Origin: Bacillota bacterium
GTDB taxonomy: Bacteria > Bacillota > Bacilli > Alicyclobacillales > SLC66
Length of the DNA: 10,953 nucleotides
NCBI GenBank assembly: GCA_021799325.1
Contig: JAJZAS010000029.1
Span: 1 to 10,953, forward strand
Direction: 5' to 3'
The notes beneath the pieces are model-generated. The model was not told the DNA's origin and searched no databases. It worked only from the letters and a program-made list of their open reading frames with translations. Below, one piece after another: positions 6,146 to 10,953 of the stretch (the first letter of the stretch is position 1; each line of letters starts with the position of its first letter). The translations under genes were made by a program, and so were the position numbers.

Positions 6146-6389
6146 TGATCAAGAGAGTACCAACCACATGGCAGCAACAGGGAGAGGCGCCGCGACTGAG
6201 AGTGCCTGCTGTCATTGGTTTTGGGAAGTTCACTTGGGAGGCGATCAGCTGAAGGCGATAAGGGATTATTCCGCTAGTAGGTTGATCCGTATTCCCCACG
6301 TTACGGGGCTTGAGGGAAGTCAAATATCAATTTGGCTTCTGAACATGGGTGGTACCACGAAACTTTCGTCCCTTGGCGAAGGTTTTTTT
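6146..6389 (+). ncRNA. T-box riboswitch sensing tRNA-Phe, upstream of pheST
   Basis: Senses uncharged tRNA-Phe and lets transcription continue into pheST. Visible parts in order: stem I base TGATC (6146-6150) pairing with GATCA (6243-6247), an AGTA box (6156-6159), and a stem I helix ATGGCAGCA with TGCTGTCAT. The specifier loop holds GAAGTTCACT, with TTC (6229-6231) as the phenylalanine codon. Then come the linker and stem III region, and the T-box sequence GGGTGGTACCACG (6347-6359). Within it TGGT (6350-6353) is complementary to an ACCA tRNA acceptor end, fitting discriminator A73. A terminator follows. The specifier agrees with the downstream gene. Pairings were found by eye and not folded. 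Confidence 0.9.
6361..6389 (+). terminator. T-box-controlled intrinsic terminator before pheS
   Basis: AACTTTCGTC (6361-6370) pairs with GGCGAAGGTT (6375-6384) over 10 bp including G-U pairs, with loop CCTT. A T-run follows to 6389. It starts 2 nt after the T-box motif, and its 5' arm would be engaged differently when the antiterminator forms with uncharged tRNA. Confidence 0.86.
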
Positions 6390-6414
6390 GTTGTAAAGGA
6401 AAGGAGCGCGCGCG

Positions 6415-7452
6415 ATGAGGGAACAGTTATTGGTGTTGCAGGAACAGGCACTCGTGGATTTGGCAGAGGCACAGGGAGATGCACTGGATGCGTGGCGAGT
6501 CAAATATTTAGGGAAAAAAGGTGAGTTGTCGCTTGCGCTTCGCAGCATGAGCAAACTCTCGGCAGAAGAGCGCCCTGTCGTGGGGCAGGTCGCAAACACT
6601 GTGCGAGAGACGCTAGAGGCGGCGTATGCAAACAAGTTTGCCGATTGGGAAGCCAAACAGGCGGCGATACAGGAAGAAAAAGAAACGCTCGATATCACGA
6701 TTCCTGGCAGGACGAGTGGCGTGGGGGCGGAACACCCGTTGCAAAAAATCATCCGCCGGATTGAGGACATCTTTATCGGCTTTGGCTTTACGGTGGAAGA
6801 AGGGCCAGAAGTGGAGTGGGATTATTACAACTTCGAGGCGCTTAATTTGCCAAAAGATCACCCAGCTAGGGATATGCAGGATACATTTTATCTGAGTGAA
6901 GAGTTGTTGATGCGCACGCATACGTCGCCTGTGCAGGCGCGGACGCTGGAAAAAAGGCGACCGGAGTGGCCGATTCGCATCATTGTGCCGGGGAGGGTGT
7001 ATCGACGCGATGACGACGATGCGACCCATTCCCATGCATTTACGCAGGTGGAGGGACTGGTTGTCGGAAAGGGCGTTCGCATGAGCGACCTCAAAGGCAT
7101 TTTGTTGACGTTTGCCAAAGAGTTGTTTGGCGAAAATCAGGAGATCAGGCTGCGGCCAAGCTTCTTCCCTTTTACCGAACCGAGCGCAGAGATGGACATC
7201 CGCTGCATCTATTGCGGGGGAGAAGGCTGCTCGACCTGTAAGCATACAGGCTGGATTGAGGTGCTCGGTTGCGGCATGGTGCATCCGCGAGTGCTAGAAA
7301 TGGGCGGGTACGATCCTGAAGAAGTGACGGGCTTCGCGTTTGGCATGGGGGTCGAACGGATCGCCATGTTGCTCTATAAGATTGAGGACATTCGCCAATT
7401 TTATCAGAACGATTTACGGCTATTGAAGCAGTTTGCTTCACTGCCTGAGTAG
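6415..7452 (+). CDS. pheS: phenylalanyl-tRNA synthetase alpha subunit
   Basis: Catalytic alpha subunit of the cytoplasmic (alpha-beta)2 PheRS, which charges tRNA-Phe. The product is 345 residues, the usual length. The N-terminal coiled-coil arm covers about residues 1-90 (VKYLGKKGELSLALRSM). The class II core contains GRVYRRDDDDATHSHAF (motif 2, from residue 193), a glutamate-rich TQVEGL, RPSFFPFTEPSAEMDI, and motif 3 GFAFGMGVERIAMLLY (306-321, with R315). A four-cysteine cluster C264-x2-C-x4-C-x2-C275 (CIYCGGEGCSTC) is present; similar insertions are known in Bacillota PheS and it could bind zinc. AAGGAG (6401-6406) lies 8 nt before the ATG. It is regulated by the upstream Phe T-box and is followed 11 bp later by pheT. 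Confidence 0.98.
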   Translation: MREQLLVLQEQALVDLAEAQGDALDAWRVKYLGKKGELSLALRSMSKLSAEERPVVGQVANTVRETLEAAYANKFADWEAKQAAIQEEKETLDITIPGRTSGVGAEHPLQKIIRRIEDIFIGFGFTVEEGPEVEWDYYNFEALNLPKDHPARDMQDTFYLSEELLMRTHTSPVQARTLEKRRPEWPIRIIVPGRVYRRDDDDATHSHAFTQVEGLVVGKGVRMSDLKGILLTFAKELFGENQEIRLRPSFFPFTEPSAEMDIRCIYCGGEGCSTCKHTGWIEVLGCGMVHPRVLEMGGYDPEEVTGFAFGMGVERIAMLLYKIEDIRQFYQNDLRLLKQFASLPE

Positions 7453-7463
7453 GAGGTTACAGG

Positions 7464-9905
7464 ATGAAAATCACATGGAACTGGCTTGGTGAGTACGTCG
7501 ATTTGACAGGACTGACTCCTGAACAGGTGGCGGAAGATCTGACGAGTGCAGGCATTCCGGTAGAAAAAATGGCCTCGATGAATTCGGGGGTGGATGGGGT
7601 CGTGGTGGGTCTGATTGAATCAGTCACTCCACACCCACAGGCAGATCGCTTGCGAGTTTGTAAAATTGACACAGGCACCACTAAGCTACAAATTGTGACA
7701 GGTGCCACGAATGTGCAGGCAGGTCAAAAAGTGCCCGTTGCGCTTGTGGGGGCAAAATTGCCCGAGAAACACATCGAACTCGCGAACTTTCGCGGACTTT
7801 CCTCGGAAGGCATGCTGTGTTCCGCGTCAGAACTTGGACTTGACGATAAGTTTTTGCCCAAGGATCAGGCAGAGGGAATCTGGATTTTTCCGGAGGACGC
7901 GCCGCTAGGTGAAAATGTAGTGGAGTATCTTGGACTTAATGATATGGTGATGGAACTTGAACTGACGCCCAACCGCTCGGATTGCCTGTCATTTCGCGGG
8001 GTGGCCTACGAGGTGGCAGCGCTCTATTCGCGCGAAGTTCACATGCCGGATGCAGACGCGAGTGGAGTGGCGACTGCGGGAGATAAGCCGCTTTCGGTGC
8101 GCATTGATACTGAACTTTGCACCGGATACTCCGGCCAGGTGGTGACTCATTTAGTGCTCGGCCCATCCCCGATGTGGATGCAAATGAGACTGCTTGCCGT
8201 GGGCATGCGTCCGATTAACAACCTAGTCGACATCACCAACTACGTGATGTTTGAATGGGGGCAACCTCTTCATGCGTTTGACTATGATGCCATTCTCAAT
8301 CAGGAAATAGTGGTCCGGCAAGCAAAGGATCGCGAAATCTTGCGGACACTCGACAGTCAGGACCGCGAATTGACGAGTGATGTGATTGTGATTTCTGATC
8401 ACAAGAAGGGATTGGGACTTGCCGGCGTGATGGGCGGCGAAAACAGTGAGGTGACAGGCAGCACCACGACCGTGGTGATTGAATCCGCGATGTTTGATCC
8501 GATGACGACAAGGCGCACGAGCAGACGATTGCAACTTCGCTCGGAAGCGGCGCTGCGCTTTGAAAAAGGGCTAGATCCTGATGCGGTACTTCCTGCACTT
8601 CATCGCGCCTCCGCACTAATGGTGCAGTATGCAGGTGGTGAGCTTGTGGGGGCTCCGGTAATTACAGGGAAAGACCTGATTTCGCCTAGGGTAATGCAGC
8701 AGATTCATGTGCGTACCGCACGGGTGGCAGACGTGCTAGGCTATGTGCTTGCCATCGAGGAGTTAGAAGGATTCTGCCACCAACTCGGATTACCCGTAGT
8801 ACGCGAAGAAGCAGGATTAAGGGTGTCTATTCCGGCGCGAAGGCCTGATTTGATCCGTGAAGAGGACATGATTGAAGAATTCGCGCGGCTTGCGGGTTTT
8901 GACCGTATTCCTTCTACCAATTTGGAGGGGGTACTAAGCCACGGTGGCCTCTCAAAAACCCAAAAATTGCGCAGAATGGCTCGCGATTATATGAGAAATC
9001 AAGGGTTTGATGAAGTTTGGACGTACTCTTTTGTCGATGGGGAGGTTCATCGTAAGCTAAACATTGCGGACGATCATGAACTTGCACGCCCAATGCGGCT
9101 CTTGAATCCACTCTCGGAAGATCGGGAAGCGCTTCGGACCACGATGCTTGTTCCGCTTCTTGACGTGGCAAAGTACAACGCCAGCCGTCAATGGGATTCG
9201 CTTTTTGTCTTTGAACTAGGCACTGTCTTCTTGCCGGCCGCACCAAATGGGGATAAAGGTATGGTGGCGCCAGTGGAAAAAAAGGTGTTGGCAGGGGTCG
9301 CTTATGGCAGTGTGGCAAAAGAGCCGCTATACGCCGGACGGAACTATGACTTTTTTGATATAAAAGGGCTAGTCGAGGGACTATTTGAGCGGCTTGGCAT
9401 CAAGGATATAGTGAATTTTGAACGGATGGCCTATCCGTATTTGCATGCGGGACGATCTGCAGAAATTCTGGTAGGTGGGAACCCAATCGGGAAGCTTGGC
9501 CAAGTTCGCAAAGAGGTAGCGAAAACATTCGACCTCGCAGCAGAAGTGTATTATTTTGAAGTCGAAATGGATGCACTTGTGCAAATGGTCTCATCCCACA
9601 TGTATGTGGCTGAATTGCCGCGCCATCCTCAGGTGGAGCGCGATCTTGCCGTGGTGGTCAACCGAACGCTCTCTGTGGCAAACTTATTTAGCACGGTTAA
9701 GGCGGCAGCCGGATCATTGCTCGAGTCTGTCTCTGTGTTTGACGTCTATACTGGTAATCATGTTAGCGATGAAGAAAAAAGTGTCGCACTGCGCCTTGTT
9801 TTTCGGGCGCCTGATCGGACATTGACGGAAAATGAGGTGCAGACCGCAGTGGATCAGGTATTATCACAACTAAATTCCAATTATGGCGCGGTTCTGCGCA
9901 AATAA
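7464..9905 (+). CDS. pheT: phenylalanyl-tRNA synthetase beta subunit
   Basis: Beta subunit of PheRS: binds tRNA-Phe and edits mischarged Tyr-tRNA-Phe. At 813 residues it is full length. Domains in order: N-terminal MKITWNWLGEYVDL; EMAP/OB-fold tRNA-binding domain, about 40-155 (HPQADRLRVCKIDTG, QIVTGATNV, GMLCSASELGL); ELTPNRSDCLSFRGVAYE; B3/B4 editing domain, about 210-385 (NNLVDITNYVMFEWGQPLHAFD, LAGVMGGENSEV); B5 domain, about 405-480 (RRPDLIREEDMIEEFARL); catalytic-like core, about 490-690 (NPLSEDREALRTTM, FDIKGLVEGL); and C-terminal FDX-ACB domain, about 715-810 (LPRHPQVERDLAVVV). AGGAGG (7451-7456), overlapping the pheS stop, lies 7 nt before the ATG. The two genes form one operon under the T-box. 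Confidence 0.98.
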   Translation: MKITWNWLGEYVDLTGLTPEQVAEDLTSAGIPVEKMASMNSGVDGVVVGLIESVTPHPQADRLRVCKIDTGTTKLQIVTGATNVQAGQKVPVALVGAKLPEKHIELANFRGLSSEGMLCSASELGLDDKFLPKDQAEGIWIFPEDAPLGENVVEYLGLNDMVMELELTPNRSDCLSFRGVAYEVAALYSREVHMPDADASGVATAGDKPLSVRIDTELCTGYSGQVVTHLVLGPSPMWMQMRLLAVGMRPINNLVDITNYVMFEWGQPLHAFDYDAILNQEIVVRQAKDREILRTLDSQDRELTSDVIVISDHKKGLGLAGVMGGENSEVTGSTTTVVIESAMFDPMTTRRTSRRLQLRSEAALRFEKGLDPDAVLPALHRASALMVQYAGGELVGAPVITGKDLISPRVMQQIHVRTARVADVLGYVLAIEELEGFCHQLGLPVVREEAGLRVSIPARRPDLIREEDMIEEFARLAGFDRIPSTNLEGVLSHGGLSKTQKLRRMARDYMRNQGFDEVWTYSFVDGEVHRKLNIADDHELARPMRLLNPLSEDREALRTTMLVPLLDVAKYNASRQWDSLFVFELGTVFLPAAPNGDKGMVAPVEKKVLAGVAYGSVAKEPLYAGRNYDFFDIKGLVEGLFERLGIKDIVNFERMAYPYLHAGRSAEILVGGNPIGKLGQVRKEVAKTFDLAAEVYYFEVEMDALVQMVSSHMYVAELPRHPQVERDLAVVVNRTLSVANLFSTVKAAAGSLLESVSVFDVYTGNHVSDEEKSVALRLVFRAPDRTLTENEVQTAVDQVLSQLNSNYGAVLRK

Positions 9906-9960
9906 AGCAGGAATTGTGTGTCCGTTTCGCGAATAGTCACAAAGCGGAGGTGTGCCGGTC

Positions 9961-10224
9961 ATGGATGAGCAGTATCGCGTAAAAGTAGATATATTCGGGC
10001 ACACGTATACACTGCGCGGACCTGCGATGCCTGAGCATCTGCAGCGGATCGCCCTTTTTGTGGATCAAAAAATGCGCGAAATCTATGAAAAAAATCCTCA
10101 ATTGGATCTTCAGACGCTGGCGGTGTTAACCGCTCTCAATTTGGCAGATACTTATGAAGAATTGCTGGCAGAATATGAAGCACTGGTGGATTCATTGGAG
10201 ATCCACCCCAATCCCGACGAATGA
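9961..10224 (+). CDS. zapA: cell division protein ZapA
   Basis: Small cytoplasmic FtsZ-binding protein that promotes bundling of FtsZ filaments at the division site. The product is 87 residues. The N-terminal part YRVKVDIFGHTYTLRG is the ZapA beta-strand head, and the rest (VDQKMREIYEKNPQLD, then LAVLTALNLADTYEELLAEY) forms the helical and coiled-coil dimerisation tail. Start choice: GGAGG (9946-9950) lies 10 nt before ATG 9961 but only 1 nt before an in-frame GTG at 9952, so ATG is preferred. It lies 55 bp after pheT with no visible terminator between, so it may be co-transcribed. The order pheT-zapA-cvpA matches Bacillus (pheT, zapA/yshA, yshB), which supports the assignment. Confidence 0.93.
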   Translation: MDEQYRVKVDIFGHTYTLRGPAMPEHLQRIALFVDQKMREIYEKNPQLDLQTLAVLTALNLADTYEELLAEYEALVDSLEIHPNPDE

Positions 10225-10254
10225 TGGGGACTACTTACAAGATGGGGTAATGGC

Positions 10255-10812
10255 ATGGATATAGCGGATTGGATAATCCTGGCTGTCCTCGTTTTCAGCG
10301 CGTGGGATGGATATCGTACAGGGCTCATTTCACAACTCGTTCGGTTGTTAGGCACAGTCTTGGCGTATGTCTCTGCCTGGAAATTTCACAGTGCATTAGT
10401 GCCGCCTTTAAGAAAATGGCTGCTTTCAAACGTCTTAAAAAATGTGCATTCGTTAAAGGACGTTCCTGTTGTCAACATTCTATCGAGTGGTGGATCGGTG
10501 CATCAGCTTGGCACTACGATTGCAAACGTTCTTGCTTTTAGCATTGTGTTTTATGTATCCCTGCTCGTGATCAGGTACTTGGGGCACTTATTGAATTCGG
10601 TGTTTCATTTGCCAGGGTTGTCGTTTTTCAACCGGATGGCCGGAATGGTGGCGGGAGTCGTAGTCGCCGTGCTGCTTATTGCTGTTCTCATCAATTTCGC
10701 GGCTTACATTCCTGTTCCTGAATTAAAAACACAAATCAGCCACTCCACGCTCTCGCCGATGTTTAAGCAGCCTATTGTCGATTTGGCGAAAATGACAGGA
10801 TTAAAAGCGTAA
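10255..10812 (+). CDS. CvpA-family membrane protein (YshB-like)
   Basis: Integral membrane protein of 185 residues in the CvpA/colicin V production family. Four hydrophobic segments are visible, at roughly residues 4-22, 26-43, 86-108 and 126-150. The characteristic short motif DGYRTGLISQLVRLLG follows the first segment. The molecular role of the family in Bacillota is not settled. GGGG (10244-10247) lies 7 nt before the ATG, a modest ribosome binding site. An ATG at 10250 can be excluded because it stops after four codons. The gene lies 30 bp after zapA, as yshB does in Bacillus, and probably shares its transcript. A terminator overlaps its stop codon. The family call rests on topology, motif and position. 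Confidence 0.84.
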   Translation: MDIADWIILAVLVFSAWDGYRTGLISQLVRLLGTVLAYVSAWKFHSALVPPLRKWLLSNVLKNVHSLKDVPVVNILSSGGSVHQLGTTIANVLAFSIVFYVSLLVIRYLGHLLNSVFHLPGLSFFNRMAGMVAGVVVAVLLIAVLINFAAYIPVPELKTQISHSTLSPMFKQPIVDLAKMTGLKA

Positions 10813-10835
10813 GGGGGGAGAATTCCCCCTTTTTT
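10811..10835 (+). terminator. intrinsic terminator after cvpA-family gene
   Basis: AAGGGGGGA (10811-10819) pairs with TCCCCCTTT (10824-10832) over 9 bp with one G-U pair and loop GAAT. The T-run is 10830-10835. It overlaps the stop codon (10810-10812). On the minus strand the hairpin is not followed by a T-run, so it looks one-directional. Confidence 0.88.
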
Positions 10836-10953
10836 ATCTAGCGGCGCGATGTCTCGAGCCATGAGCTTGTTCGTTGCCACGCATCGCCGTGGGAACAAAC
10901 AAATCTATGATACCAATGATTAGCGAGGCAAGAACTGCACCTAGAACCGTAGA
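10834..10953 (-). CDS. C-terminal end of an unidentified membrane protein (partial)
   Basis: A minus-strand frame enters from the window edge and ends at TAA (10834-10836), giving 39 residues. It reads STVLGAVLASLIIGIIDLF, a hydrophobic stretch typical of a membrane helix, and then a short polar basic tail (PTAMRGNEQAHGSRHRAAR). No family was recognised and the start lies outside the window. The gene would be convergent with the cvpA-family gene, and its stop falls in the T-run of that gene's terminator. The segment is short, so a chance open frame is possible. The helix-plus-basic-tail pattern and the stop placed right at the terminator favour a real gene. Confidence 0.55.
   Translation of the reverse strand, partial: STVLGAVLASLIIGIIDLFVPTAMRGNEQAHGSRHRAAR

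Noticed and set aside
6613..7284. Minus-strand open frame (223 codons) inside pheS
   Set aside because: Antisense to conserved PheS core motifs, with low-complexity His/Arg-rich translation. A shadow frame.
9952..9954. GTG as the zapA start
   Set aside because: Only 1 nt from GGAGG. ATG at 9961 has workable spacing and the expected ZapA N-terminus.
1..10953. Insertion sequences, CRISPR arrays, tRNA or rRNA genes, phage or defence genes
   Set aside because: No transposase-like frame, regularly spaced repeats, tRNA-like cloverleaf or rRNA stretch was seen. Nearly all of the sequence is explained by conserved genes and their leaders.

Overview
The window is a Bacillota (Firmicutes) chromosomal segment carrying conserved translation genes and almost no accessory content. 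Evidence: strong GGAGG-type ribosome binding sites, an L20-type leader before infC, a T-box leader before pheST, and the order pheS-pheT-zapA-cvpA known from Bacillus. Moderate GC content and the protein sequences suggest a spore-forming Bacilli lineage, possibly Alicyclobacillaceae. That placement is inference only.

Layout. (1) 1-186 is an edge region with two competing partial reading frames. (2) thrS (187-1974) encodes threonyl-tRNA synthetase with intact editing, catalytic and anticodon-binding domains but no N-terminal TGS domain. (3) A consensus promoter in the last codons of thrS starts a roughly 200-nt leader with an intrinsic attenuator. The leader feeds infC-rpmI-rplT (IF3, L35, L20), and infC starts at a rare ATT codon. 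(4) A strong terminator after rplT abuts a sigma-A-type promoter for ilvD (dihydroxyacid dehydratase), which is followed 21 bp later by a SPOUT 23S rRNA methyltransferase (rlmP/ysgA-like). (5) A 359-bp gap holds a perfect inverted repeat and a complete T-box riboswitch (specifier UUC, acceptor-pairing UGGU) ahead of pheS-pheT. (6) zapA (cell division) and a cvpA-family membrane protein follow, closed by a terminator. (7) The last 120 bp hold the C-terminal end of an unidentified membrane protein on the minus strand, convergent with cvpA.

How the parts work together: three RNA or translation feedback controls supply the translation machinery. They are L20-type attenuation for infC-rpmI-rplT, AUU-start autocontrol of IF3, and tRNA-Phe sensing for PheST. 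ilvD links the cluster to branched-chain amino-acid synthesis.

I found no undescribed system, no CRISPR array, no insertion sequence and no tRNA or rRNA gene. The observation most worth checking is the missing ThrRS TGS domain: homology stops within a few codons of the start and no threonyl T-box is visible upstream. This could be a real truncation or rearrangement, or a sequence join artefact.
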